Positions 1-7,865 of a DNA stretch of 22,780 nt are shown one piece after another. How positions within the stretch are numbered: position 1 is the stretch's first letter; every line of letters starts with the position of its first letter. A program made the position numbers and the translations under genes. The notes under the pieces were generated by a model. The model worked only from the letters and a program-made list of their open reading frames with translations, did not search any database and had not been told where the DNA came from. The stretch comes from Flavobacteriales bacterium (GTDB lineage Bacteria > Bacteroidota > Bacteroidia > Flavobacteriales > Flavobacteriaceae), in assembly GCA_027032855.1 (NCBI GenBank), contig JALVLX010000209.1:1-22780 (forward strand), written 5' to 3'.

Positions 1-143
1 CTAATATTATTAGAACAAAAATACTACCTATAATATTTAAAACGTAAAATAATCTGAAACATTATTAAGTTCAATTAGTAAATGCAACCATAGTTATAGA
101 ATTAATAAAAATCATTCAGTAATTATCTTTCATTAAAAAAACA

Positions 144-1211
144 ATGCCATTAAATAATAAAGTCAAAGAAAAAATAGCAACAGAAGTTATTAAAACTCTT
201 GTTGCTATTTTTGAAAATTTTACGAGTTCTGATTCCGAAAATATAAATAATCCGTTTTACACAGCATTTACAAATAACTTTACCGACAAATTCAAAAATA
301 AAGTATCGGATATCCCGTTTTTTATTTCGTTAAGCAGTTGGATGCATGGATTAAATACAACGCTTGGACAGACTTTTTTTGAAAATATTGCGCATCATAT
401 CAGTAATGGTGAAAAAAGAGAATATACCTCTAAACGCTTAGGTAATTTAAAAATTTCTCAAACCCAAAGAAACCGGATTGCGCAGATAATAGCAGATTTG
501 AGCAACGGAACCCAAAAACCTGATTTAGAAAGAGAAAATAAGTTGTTATTTATCAATACCAATGATAACTTGATAAATGCAATGGATTTTTCGGCAGATA
601 TTTTTTTCATAGATGATCATACTGTTTGTGCTGTTGAACTAAAATCCGTAAAACCCAATTCGGGTGAAATGAAAGGTGAAAAACAAAAAATTTTAGAAGG
701 AAAAGCCACTTTATACAGAAAATTTCCCGGCAAAAAAATAAAGTTATTTATAGGATTCCCTTTTGACCCAACCGTTGATACCGGTAAAGAAAGTGAAACC
801 GGTTTTGACAAAGACCGATTTCTAGGTCAAATCATAAATATGACCAAATTTTTTGATAAAAAAGAAACGCTTGTTGCTTCAGAATTATGGGATTTCTTAT
901 CGGGAGAATCGCAAACAATGGAACAAATACTTGACATCATTAACAGGATATCAACTGTTAATTTTATGGATAATTACAATTATTTGCTTAACAATGACAA
1001 TCGTTTAACCCCAAAGTATCAAGAACTTTTAAATGAATGGTGTTTGTTTTCTGAATTGGAATTAGTGAAAAATGACGACATCATCCGACAAAAAATAACC
1101 GGAGATAAAAGGCTAAAACGTGTTTACAATAAACAGATTTTTGAACACAGTAATAGCAGAAAAGGTGTTTATCGCTTTGACAGATATGTTGAACTTAAAT
1201 ACTTACTTTAA
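144..1211 (+). CDS. Type II restriction endonuclease, TdeIII/MjaII-like (predicted)
   Basis: This 355-residue protein probably cleaves double-stranded DNA. I recognise it from recall as resembling the TdeIII/MjaII endonuclease family, whose characterised members recognise GGNCC. Visible support is a conserved-looking block SLSSWMHGLNTTLGQTFFE (62-80) and a PD-(D/E)xK-type core: D148 and D152 in a hydrophobic strand (MDFSADIFF), then E165-L-K167, then a basic stretch and a strand LFIGFPFDP (201-209). There is no signal peptide or membrane segment, so it should be cytoplasmic. The ATG at 144 is the first possible start; an in-frame TAA lies at 120-122. No Shine-Dalgarno site is seen, only an A-rich leader. 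The gene is poor in G+C (17 of 60 bases at both 541-600 and 841-900), lower than stretches I counted in gdhA, which fits horizontal acquisition. A partner methyltransferase is not in the window and could lie upstream. The specificity is inferred from family only. Confidence 0.72.
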   Translation: MPLNNKVKEKIATEVIKTLVAIFENFTSSDSENINNPFYTAFTNNFTDKFKNKVSDIPFFISLSSWMHGLNTTLGQTFFENIAHHISNGEKREYTSKRLGNLKISQTQRNRIAQIIADLSNGTQKPDLERENKLLFINTNDNLINAMDFSADIFFIDDHTVCAVELKSVKPNSGEMKGEKQKILEGKATLYRKFPGKKIKLFIGFPFDPTVDTGKESETGFDKDRFLGQIINMTKFFDKKETLVASELWDFLSGESQTMEQILDIINRISTVNFMDNYNYLLNNDNRLTPKYQELLNEWCLFSELELVKNDDIIRQKITGDKRLKRVYNKQIFEHSNSRKGVYRFDRYVELKYLL

Positions 1212-1225
1212 GCTCCCAAAAAAAC

Positions 1226-2167
1226 TTACTTATTCCCACGAAAAATATTTGAAATAATTTGGCGTGACCTTTCCGCATCTTTTTCCAGCTGGTTTTGAAG
1301 AGCGTTTAAATCCGGGAATTTTTGTTCGTTGCGTAGGCGTTTTAAAAATCTGACAATTAAATTTTTGCCGTATAAATCACCGCTGAAATCAAAATAGTGG
1401 ATTTCCATAATCTGTTTTTTTCCGGCAATAGTGGGGCGAAATCCGATATTCATCATACCAAACACCGGTTTATCATCTATGGTGGATTGTACAAGATAAA
1501 CACCTTGTTTGGGAATCAGTTTGTATTTATCTTCTACATCAATGTTTGCAGTAGGAAAGCCTAATTTTCTCCCCAAACGATTTCCTTCTACAACACGTCC
1601 CGACAATTCATAAGGACGCCCCAGAAAAGTTTGCGCTACATCTACCGCACCATCTGCTAATGTTTGTCTGATGAGGCTGGAACTGATTTCTTGCCCGTTC
1701 ATTTTTAACGGTTCTATTTTGTGCGTACGAAAACCATATTTTTGTTCTAACGATTTGATAAATTCAAAATCACCACTTTTATCCTTCCCGAATCTATGGT
1801 CATAACCTATCAACAAATCTTTCATATTGAGGTTTTCAAGCATCTTTTTGACAAATGTTTCGGCATCTTGTGAAGCAAAATCAGCATCAAACTTTTGCAA
1901 GATTAAATCATCGATATTTTGTTGTGAAAGCAAGGCGGTTTTTTCGTCTGAAGTCGTTAAAAGTCGTAAGTCTGTTTCCGGATTAAAAAATATTCTGGGG
2001 TGCGGTTCAAAACTGATTACTACTGCACGCGCATCATTATCCTTTGCTATGATTTTTAAATCATGCAACACTTTTTGATGTCCTAAATGTACACCGTCAA
2101 ACGAACCAATTGTTACGGCTGTCGGTTTTTGCGGTTGGTATGCTTCCAAGTTTTGAATGCGCTTCAC
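1226..2167 (-). CDS. ribF: Bifunctional riboflavin kinase / FAD synthetase
   Basis: A 313-residue cytoplasmic enzyme that phosphorylates riboflavin to FMN and adenylylates FMN to FAD. The N-terminal nucleotidyltransferase half shows the GSFDGVHLGH motif (21-30), FEPHP (53-57), GYDHRFG (121-127) and ISSSLIR (161-167, the usual ISST.IR signature). The C-terminal flavokinase half starts near 183 and carries GNRLGRKLGFPTAN (195-208) and MNIGFRPT (239-246). Length is normal for the family. The start is a GTG at 2167: an in-frame stop lies only four codons upstream and the next internal Met is residue 115, inside the first domain, so no ATG alternative is plausible. It converges on the restriction gene with 14 bp between the stop codons and is divergent from the peptidase gene, so it is probably transcribed alone. 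Confidence 0.97.
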   Translation of the reverse strand: MKRIQNLEAYQPQKPTAVTIGSFDGVHLGHQKVLHDLKIIAKDNDARAVVISFEPHPRIFFNPETDLRLLTTSDEKTALLSQQNIDDLILQKFDADFASQDAETFVKKMLENLNMKDLLIGYDHRFGKDKSGDFEFIKSLEQKYGFRTHKIEPLKMNGQEISSSLIRQTLADGAVDVAQTFLGRPYELSGRVVEGNRLGRKLGFPTANIDVEDKYKLIPKQGVYLVQSTIDDKPVFGMMNIGFRPTIAGKKQIMEIHYFDFSGDLYGKNLIVRFLKRLRNEQKFPDLNALQNQLEKDAERSRQIISNIFRGNK

Positions 2168-2189
2168 GTATCTGTTTTATTTGAGGTCG

Positions 2190-2197
2190 CAAAGTAA
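2190..2197 (-). promoter_or_regulatory. Possible ribF promoter -7 box
   Basis: Read on the minus strand this is TTACTTTG followed by C, one mismatch from the Bacteroidota -7 consensus TAnnTTTG. It sits 22 bp upstream of the ribF GTG. No clear -33 TTG lies at the expected distance, so this is a weak call. Confidence 0.3.
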
Positions 2198-2284
2198 CAA
2201 AAAATATGATGAAATTTAGATAGAATTTGTACTTATTTTGACAGTTTTAAGAACATTTCATTTTCATTAAAAATAAAATATTTG

Positions 2285-2292
2285 TACATTTG
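2285..2292 (+). promoter_or_regulatory. Putative promoter -7 box of the secreted peptidase gene
   Basis: TACATTTG matches the Bacteroidota -7 consensus TAnnTTTG exactly. It would place transcription start near 2299 and give a leader of about 45 nt before the ATG at 2345. A -33 TTG is not evident at 17-23 bp upstream, so the call rests on the -7 box and position. Confidence 0.42.
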
Positions 2293-2344
2293 AAACTTCT
2301 AATTAAAGAAAATATTATAATTATTACAAACGCCATATTAAATT

Positions 2345-4825
2345 ATGAATACCAAAAAAGCTATTTTTTTAAGCATTCTTATAAGTTTAACTTTACAACT
2401 CAATTCACAAAACCTCAAAAATGTCAATCCCGACCCAAACGGTACGCCTTGGCTTGTTGGCGGTTTTCGTATGCCTACCAAAGCCGAATTGTCAAAAATT
2501 CCCTTGATAGAACTTTCTTACGACGACTTACACAGAAACACAAATACGTTACCGGCCTCGTTAGACAACACAACACAAGCTTTTTTCAGACCGGTTTTTG
2601 ATCAGGCAGACGGCAGTTGCTCACAGTCTAGTGGAGTGGCATACAATTTTACTTATGAATATAATCGTGAACACAATACATCAGCAGCTGACCTGCAAAA
2701 CCAATTTCCTTCCCATTATACTTATAATTTTCTAAATAACGGTGATGGTAATAACGGATCTATTTACACTGACGGTTGGGACATCATCAAAGCCAATGGC
2801 TGTCCAAACCTACCTACTTACGGTAGTTCTTTAAATGCACTTGGCGATCAAGGTTGGATGAGTGGGTATGACAAGTACGAAGCAGGTATGCACAACCGTG
2901 TCAAAGAATATTTTGCTATCGATGTCAGCACCCCTGATGGTCTGTTAACGCTCAAACACTGGCTTTATGACCACCTTGAAAATGCTGCAACAGGCAGTTT
3001 GGTCAATTTTGCCGCCGGTGTCTATAACACAAATTTCAACATGACCAACGACAACATTATTACCTCATGGGGATTTCCTTCCAACCACGCCATGACTTTT
3101 GTGGGTTGGGACGACACCATTACTTATGATTATAATGGAGACGGACAAATCACCAATGACATTGACATCAACAACGACGGCGTGGTTGACATGCGTGACT
3201 GGGAACAAGGTGCCATGATTATGGTTAACACTTGGGGTGATTCGTGGGGCGATAATGGCAAAGCATACGTGATGTACAAAACACTTGCCGAAAATCTGAC
3301 ATTCGGAGGTATTGTCGGTAAGCGCGTTTTTGGCTTACGAGTCAAAGACGATCAAAATCCACAGCTGATTATGCGCGTCAAGATGACACACAACCGCCGG
3401 AATATGATAAAAATTTCAGCCGGAATAGCTACCGATGTTAACAGCAATACCCCTGAACACATCATGGATTTTCCTCTGTTTAACTACCAAGGCGGGGCTT
3501 TCCCAATGAAAGGTAACAATGACAATTCGCCTATAGAATTTTCACTTGATATTTCATCCTTATTGGACTATGTTACCACAGGCGCTAACGCAAAATACTT
3601 TTTAATTGTCAATGAAAATGACCCGAACGGGGATGGAGATGGTAATATTGTGGACTTTAGCATTGTGGACAATAATCAACAGGAATATACCTGCACCCAA
3701 CACAACGTCAATATCAATGACAATACCGATACTATTTTGAGCATAACTGAAAGTATTAGCTTTGAAGCACCTGAAATCACAACCGCTTCATTACCTGTAG
3801 CTGCTGCCGGACAAGCCTATTCTCATACCATGACAGCACAAAACGGTAGCCCCGACTATGAGTGGCATCTTGTAAAAAACTATCAAGAACAAAATCTTTC
3901 CGCTACTTTTCCGGCTATTACAAGTAATCCAATCTTAGTCAGCAATAATGATGACGGATACGGCGGTCGCCAATTAGATTTTGCATTCCCTTTCTACGGT
4001 GAAAACTTTAATCATGTTTTTATTTTAACCGATGGTTCCATTGTCTTTGAACCCGGTTTTAAGTATTTAAGAAGTGAATCTGCCATCAAAACACACAAAA
4101 TGATTGGTGTTTTTGCTTCAGATTTAAATATCATTTCGGGGAGCAACCAAGGAATTTTCTACGAAGGCGATGCTACACATGCTACTTTCAGGTGGAAAAC
4201 AGCAATATACGGTGATGACACTGTAAATGTAGATGCTGCCGTTACATTATACCCTGATGGAACCATCCAATTCTTTTACGGTGACAACATCACCCCCGGA
4301 TTGAACTGGGCTTCTGGAATTTCAGAAGGCGACCAAAATTATCACATCACAAGTCTATCTGGTACTGACAATCCAAGTAACACTGCTTTGAGTTTACAGC
4401 CTGAAGCTTTTCCTGCAGGTATGTTTATCTCCAAAGATGGTGTTTTTCAAGGTACCGCACCCAATACAGTTGACACTTGGCCGGTTATTTTTAAGGTAAC
4501 AGATAATAATAATATTTCAAAAACAAAAACTTTAACTTTTGAAACAAACGCATCGGGAATTGAAGAAAATCAAAGCTTCAAAATACGATGTTATCCCAAT
4601 CCTGCTACAGATTACGTAGTATTTGATTACCTGCTTAACAATCACAACAATGTAGCCATTGACATATATGATTTGCAAGGCAAAAAGCTGGTTCAAATTC
4701 TCGACAAAAATCAAGCAAAAGGACCTCACAAAATTGTATGGTATCCACACCTGCCCAAAGGCATTTATGTATATAAAATATCAAAAGGTAATTTGGTTAC
4801 AACGGGAAAACTATCTATAAAATAA
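2345..4825 (+). CDS. Secreted papain-family (C1) cysteine peptidase with type IX secretion sorting domain
   Basis: An 826-residue exported peptidase. Residues 1-22 form a signal peptide. The papain-type catalytic domain runs from about 80 to 335: Q87 (oxyanion), C92 in GSCSQSSG (90-97), H248 in NHAMTFVGWDD (247-257) and N295 in NTWGDSWGDNGKAYV (295-309), which matches the NSWG..WG.NG signature. Between His and Asn is an insertion with two EF-hand/dockerin-like loops, DYNGDGQI (262-269) and DINNDGVVD (274-282); a further DPNGDGDGN lies at 426-434. Residues about 480-735 look like Ig-type or putative cell-surface modules, including DFAFPFYG (545-552) and YPDGTIQFFYG (636-646). The last 85 or so residues (CYPNPATDYV at 749-758, IYDLQGK at 774-780, GIYVYKI at 806-812) form a type A C-terminal sorting domain for the type IX system, predicting release to or attachment at the cell surface. 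The substrate is unknown. It stands alone in its transcription unit. Confidence 0.9.
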   Translation: MNTKKAIFLSILISLTLQLNSQNLKNVNPDPNGTPWLVGGFRMPTKAELSKIPLIELSYDDLHRNTNTLPASLDNTTQAFFRPVFDQADGSCSQSSGVAYNFTYEYNREHNTSAADLQNQFPSHYTYNFLNNGDGNNGSIYTDGWDIIKANGCPNLPTYGSSLNALGDQGWMSGYDKYEAGMHNRVKEYFAIDVSTPDGLLTLKHWLYDHLENAATGSLVNFAAGVYNTNFNMTNDNIITSWGFPSNHAMTFVGWDDTITYDYNGDGQITNDIDINNDGVVDMRDWEQGAMIMVNTWGDSWGDNGKAYVMYKTLAENLTFGGIVGKRVFGLRVKDDQNPQLIMRVKMTHNRRNMIKISAGIATDVNSNTPEHIMDFPLFNYQGGAFPMKGNNDNSPIEFSLDISSLLDYVTTGANAKYFLIVNENDPNGDGDGNIVDFSIVDNNQQEYTCTQHNVNINDNTDTILSITESISFEAPEITTASLPVAAAGQAYSHTMTAQNGSPDYEWHLVKNYQEQNLSATFPAITSNPILVSNNDDGYGGRQLDFAFPFYGENFNHVFILTDGSIVFEPGFKYLRSESAIKTHKMIGVFASDLNIISGSNQGIFYEGDATHATFRWKTAIYGDDTVNVDAAVTLYPDGTIQFFYGDNITPGLNWASGISEGDQNYHITSLSGTDNPSNTALSLQPEAFPAGMFISKDGVFQGTAPNTVDTWPVIFKVTDNNNISKTKTLTFETNASGIEENQSFKIRCYPNPATDYVVFDYLLNNHNNVAIDIYDLQGKKLVQILDKNQAKGPHKIVWYPHLPKGIYVYKISKGNLVTTGKLSIK

Positions 4826-4874
4826 TGTATCAAATTAACCCGAAAAATTCACAGAATTTTTCTTAGTTAAAAAT

Positions 4875-4897
4875 GCACTTTGACAGGCTCAGTAACC
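4875..4897. repeat. Degenerate dispersed-repeat fragment (REP-like)
   Basis: The stretch includes CTTTGACAGGCTCAG, which is close to the CTTCGACAGGCTCAG core that I recall as a widely scattered intergenic repeat in Bacteroidota genomes. Only about 20 bp are recognisable and the match is imperfect. No mobile-element gene is nearby. The identification is from memory and needs a genome-wide repeat count. Confidence 0.35.
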
Positions 4898-4903
4898 TTA
4901 GTT

Positions 4904-4930
4904 GAAAGTTAATATAACTTTCTAACTTTC
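4904..4930. repeat. Inverted repeat GAAAGTTA-ATA-TAACTTTC plus a tandem third arm
   Basis: Arms of 8 bp at 4904-4911 and 4915-4922 are perfect reverse complements with a 3-bp spacer. The right arm TAACTTTC is repeated directly at 4923-4930, so two alternative stems can form. No function is known. Confidence 0.6.
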
Positions 4931-4950
4931 AATATTATAAACTTTAAACT

Positions 4951-4974
4951 CCACATTATTCATGAATAATGTGG
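4951..4974. repeat. Perfect 24-bp palindrome
   Basis: CCACATTATTCA and TGAATAATGTGG are exact reverse complements with no spacer. It is not followed by a T-run (next bases are GTTAAAATAC), so it is not a standard terminator. It could be a dimeric regulator site or an RNA hairpin; nothing decides between them. Confidence 0.7.
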
Positions 4975-4992
4975 GTTAAAATACATTTAATC

Positions 4993-5024
4993 AAAACCAG
5001 TGGCTAATAAACTGCCGGTTTTTT
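4993..5024 (+). terminator. Probable terminator of the peptidase transcript
   Basis: AAAACC (4993-4998) pairs with GGTTTT (5017-5022), and GGC (5002-5004) with GCC (5014-5016) across a bulge. The run of six T residues at 5019-5024 follows the GG of the distal arm. The stem is interrupted, so efficiency is uncertain. Confidence 0.55.
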
Positions 5025-5121
5025 ATTGTTCACAAAACAAAACAGTCGTAACTTATGATACATTATTACCGTAAATGTAAAGAAAAGTAAAAATCTTTGT
5101 TTTTTATGTTATTTTATAGTT

Positions 5122-5149
5122 TTTGATTATAATATTTTCTTTATATTTA
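5122..5149 (+). promoter_or_regulatory. Putative gdhA promoter
   Basis: A TTTG (5122-5125) and TATATTTA (5142-5149, one mismatch from TAnnTTTG) are separated by 16 bp, near the usual -33/-7 spacing of Bacteroidota promoters. Transcription would begin near 5156, about 30 nt before the gdhA ATG at 5187, with an A-rich leader and no Shine-Dalgarno site. Confidence 0.45.
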
Positions 5150-5186
5150 GGTATCTAAATTTTACTTAACTCAAAAAAATAAAATT

Positions 5187-6539
5187 ATGAACAAGTATCA
5201 AAAACAAATCGATGAGTTCATGGATTATGCCAAACGTCGTAACCCGAATGAACCTGAATTTTTACAAGCTGTAAGCGAAGTCGCCGAAGCTATTATTCCG
5301 TTTATGATGGAAAATCCCAAATACAGTAATCAGATGCTGTTGGAACGCATGATTGAACCCGAAAGAGTGATCATGTTCCGTGTTCCTTGGGTAGATGACA
5401 ACGGCAAAACACGTGTCAACCGCGGCTATCGTGTAGAATTCAATTCTGCCATTGGACCTTACAAAGGCGGCTTGCGTTTCCACGAAACGGTAAATTTGAG
5501 TATTCTTAAATTTTTAGGTTTTGAACAAACATTTAAAAACTCTTTGACAACTTTACCTATGGGTGGTGGTAAAGGTGGTTCGGATTTTGACACACGTGGC
5601 AAATCAGATACCGAAGTTATGCGATTTGCACAAGCTTTTATGAGTGAATTATTCCGCCATATTGGTCCAAATACTGACGTACCTGCCGGTGACATAGGTG
5701 TTGGCGGACGCGAAATCGGTTATTTGTTCGGACAATATAAAAAATTGAAAAACGAATTTACAGGCGTATTGACCGGTAAAGGTTTGGCTTTTGGCGGATC
5801 GTTGATACGTCCCGAAGCAACCGGATATGGCACCGTATATTTTGCAGAACACATGCTTAAAACCAAAGGCGATTCGTTCGAAGGAAAAGTAGTGGCTATC
5901 TCCGGTAGTGGTAACGTCGCACAATATGCTACAGAAAAAGCTACACAATTGGGTGCAAAAGTCGTTACGCTTTCCGACTCAAGCGGCTACATTTATGACC
6001 CTGATGGCATTGATGAAGAAAAATTAGCATTTGTTATGCATCTTAAAAATGTCAAACGTGGTAGAATTTACGAATACGTTGACAAATATCCTAACGCCAA
6101 ATATTTTAAAGGCGAAAGACCTTGGGGTGTCAAAGTTGATATCGCTATGCCTTGCGCAACTCAAAACGAAATCAATGAAGACGAAGCCAAAACTTTGGTT
6201 GACAACGGTGTTATCTGCGTAGCAGAAGGTGCCAACATGCCTTCTACACCGGGCGCTATCAAAGTTTACAAAAACGCTAAAATCCTTTATTCACCCGGAA
6301 AAGCTTCTAACGCAGGTGGGGTTGCCGTATCAGGTTTGGAAATGAGCCAAAACTCTATCCGTATGAACTGGACCCGTGATGAAGTTGACGATAAATTGAA
6401 ACAAATTATGAACGACATTCACGAAGCTTGTGTTAAATACGGAAAAACAGAAGATGGCTGGGTTGACTATGAAAAAGGTGCTAACATTGCCGGATTTGTC
6501 AAAGTTGCCGATGCCATGTTGGCTCAAGGAATTGTATAA
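5187..6539 (+). CDS. gdhA: Glutamate dehydrogenase, probably NADP-dependent hexameric type
   Basis: A 450-residue cytoplasmic enzyme that interconverts 2-oxoglutarate plus ammonium and glutamate. Substrate-site sequences are visible: GPYKGGLRFH (90-99), catalytic lysine K129 in PMGGGKGGSDFD (124-135), and D169 in PAGDIGVGGRE (166-176). The Rossmann nucleotide-binding fold has ISGSGNVAQYA (238-248), and the second strand ends SDSSG (263-267), as in the NADP-specific GdhA enzymes of the E. coli type; cofactor preference is inferred from that. Length fits the short (about 450) hexameric class. The gene has its own upstream promoter-like region and a strong hairpin terminator right after the stop, so it is probably monocistronic. 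Neighbouring genes are not in nitrogen metabolism. Confidence 0.97.
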   Translation: MNKYQKQIDEFMDYAKRRNPNEPEFLQAVSEVAEAIIPFMMENPKYSNQMLLERMIEPERVIMFRVPWVDDNGKTRVNRGYRVEFNSAIGPYKGGLRFHETVNLSILKFLGFEQTFKNSLTTLPMGGGKGGSDFDTRGKSDTEVMRFAQAFMSELFRHIGPNTDVPAGDIGVGGREIGYLFGQYKKLKNEFTGVLTGKGLAFGGSLIRPEATGYGTVYFAEHMLKTKGDSFEGKVVAISGSGNVAQYATEKATQLGAKVVTLSDSSGYIYDPDGIDEEKLAFVMHLKNVKRGRIYEYVDKYPNAKYFKGERPWGVKVDIAMPCATQNEINEDEAKTLVDNGVICVAEGANMPSTPGAIKVYKNAKILYSPGKASNAGGVAVSGLEMSQNSIRMNWTRDEVDDKLKQIMNDIHEACVKYGKTEDGWVDYEKGANIAGFVKVADAMLAQGIV

Positions 6540-6565
6540 TTCTCTTTTGATGATTTTTACAACAA

Positions 6566-6600
6566 AGAAGCTGCCCGTCTGGGCAGCTTCTACTTTTTTA
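6566..6600. terminator. Strong terminator between gdhA and the convergent NlpC/P60 gene
   Basis: AGAAGCTGCCC (6566-6576) and GGGCAGCTTCT (6581-6591) form an 11-bp perfect stem with loop GTCT, followed on the plus strand by CTTTTTT. On the minus strand the hairpin is followed by a moderately T-rich stretch, so it may stop both transcripts. It ends exactly where the minus-strand gene's TGA (6601-6603) begins. Confidence 0.92.
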
Positions 6601-7806
6601 TCAGTTAAAAGTTTGTATGTATTCAAACATGGGACAGTCCAACGTGTAATAGTTGACAAACACCCTGCCGATATGACCTGTTATGCGTCTTGCATGCAAC
6701 AAAGTGTTAAATCTGTCCGGATTAAAATCGGCATCATTCTTATTCAGACTTTCTATTTTAACTTCACCCGATTCATGAATAATTCTTCCATTGCCTAAAT
6801 GCAAAGCAACGTGTGTTACCTTTTCTTTTCCGTCTTTTTGACGTCCGAAAAACAACAAATCACCGGGGAGCAAATAAGAAAAATCAGGTGTTATATTTAT
6901 TTCTTTGCCAACGTTTACCTGCTGCGAAGCATCGCGGGGTAAAACATAGCCCAGTTGCGTATATACATTTTTGGTAAAACCACTGCAATCCAAGCCTTTT
7001 GTAGAAGTACCGCCCCACAGATAAGGAATACCCAAATATTGTTTGGCGTACTTAATTGCAGTATGGCCATCCGTATTTCTATAGTTTCCTACAAAATCAT
7101 TTAGTTTGAGATAGGCATCATTTTTAATAAATCCATGACGTCCGTCTGGAAAAACAACCTGCGCATAGTCACCTTGGACTTCTACCAAACCAAAAACATC
7201 ATTCAAAACAAAATCAGAAACCGGTAAAGCATAGGAATCGGGGGTTTGATAAACTTTGCCATAATGTTTTGTGATAATAATTTTGGGCAATTTCAACCAA
7301 TTACTGACTTGTGTAGAATCCATCATTGTCATACCGGCAGCATCAATCCAAGCATAATAAGCTTCCGGGTTTTTGACGTGATAAAAACCGTTTTTTTCTT
7401 CATATATCAGCAAAGGCATTCCCATCAAAGTTTGGGTAACCAATTCGGCTGAATGCTTAGGTTCGGAACGCAGATTAGCAACGGATTGCCGGGTTATCCC
7501 CATGAGTTTTTTGTATTTCGTATCAGGTAGTAAACGTAAACTGTCAACCACATCATAGCCTTTGTGTTTTAAGAAAACAAACAAGCGTTTTTTTAACACA
7601 TCTAAATCTGTAACACCTTTTAAGGTAATTTTGCCTTGTTCTTTGACCACCTTCACGTTGAAAATAAGGTTTCTTTTATCAGGAGACAACTGCTTTCTGA
7701 CTTGTTCAACCAACTTTTCAACTTTAGCAATATCATTCTGATTACCAACATTCTGGCAAGAAAACAACCCTGCTAAAAGCATTAAAAAAACAAGTTTCTT
7801 TTTCAT
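6601..7806 (-). CDS. NlpC/P60 peptidoglycan endopeptidase lipoprotein with BON-like and SH3 domains
   Basis: A 401-residue lipoprotein predicted to cut peptide stems of peptidoglycan. The start is the ATG at 7806, giving MKKKLVFLMLLAGLFSC with lipobox LFSC and lipidated C17; longer upstream in-frame readings would run through the divergent promoter region. After the lipobox there is a BON-like segment (about 45-93), then two bacterial SH3-like regions (about 100-165 and 175-235), then the NlpC/P60 domain (about 245-375) with catalytic C274 in LDCSGF (272-277), H332 in THVAL and H344 in IIHES. This layout resembles YkfC-like gamma-D-glutamyl-diamino acid endopeptidases of Bacteroidota. About 27 residues follow the usual end of the domain (ARRI, 372-375); these have no recognised role. 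It converges on gdhA and diverges from the TatD gene. Confidence 0.92.
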   Translation of the reverse strand: MKKKLVFLMLLAGLFSCQNVGNQNDIAKVEKLVEQVRKQLSPDKRNLIFNVKVVKEQGKITLKGVTDLDVLKKRLFVFLKHKGYDVVDSLRLLPDTKYKKLMGITRQSVANLRSEPKHSAELVTQTLMGMPLLIYEEKNGFYHVKNPEAYYAWIDAAGMTMMDSTQVSNWLKLPKIIITKHYGKVYQTPDSYALPVSDFVLNDVFGLVEVQGDYAQVVFPDGRHGFIKNDAYLKLNDFVGNYRNTDGHTAIKYAKQYLGIPYLWGGTSTKGLDCSGFTKNVYTQLGYVLPRDASQQVNVGKEINITPDFSYLLPGDLLFFGRQKDGKEKVTHVALHLGNGRIIHESGEVKIESLNKNDADFNPDRFNTLLHARRITGHIGRVFVNYYTLDCPMFEYIQTFN

Positions 7807-7838
7807 ACATCTAATTTTTATTTGAACGGATAAAGATA

Positions 7839-7846
7839 CAAAAATA
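7839..7846 (-). promoter_or_regulatory. Putative -7 box for the NlpC/P60 gene
   Basis: On the minus strand this reads TATTTTTG, an exact TAnnTTTG match, 32 bp before the chosen ATG at 7806. The predicted start of transcription near 7832 supports that ATG over longer readings. No well-placed -33 element was found. Confidence 0.4.
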
Positions 7847-7865
7847 TACCGGATAGCAAACTCAC

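Larger units (their letters stand above)
4826..5186. other. Gene-free, structured intergenic region between the peptidase gene and gdhA
   Basis: No credible coding sequence is present in these 361 bp. From left to right it holds a repeat-like fragment (4875-4897), a short inverted repeat with an extra copy of one arm (4904-4930), a perfect 24-bp palindrome (4951-4974), a probable terminator (4993-5024) and a promoter-like region before gdhA (5122-5149). These parts are listed separately. A small RNA is possible but nothing identifies one. Confidence 0.7.

Noticed and set aside
144..2167. Restriction gene and ribF as a toxin-antitoxin or defence pair
   Set aside because: ribF is a complete housekeeping gene on the opposite strand with all catalytic motifs; the closeness is only convergent packing.
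2290..2601. A 103-codon plus-strand reading frame starting upstream of the peptidase gene
   Set aside because: It overlaps the peptidase signal peptide and catalytic domain in another frame, has no recognisable motif, and its start is a TTG inside the predicted promoter box.
6330..6798. Overlapping frames of 109 and 122 codons across the gdhA terminator
   Set aside because: They read through a strong hairpin terminator and lie opposite or out of frame with gdhA and the NlpC/P60 gene; no protein features.
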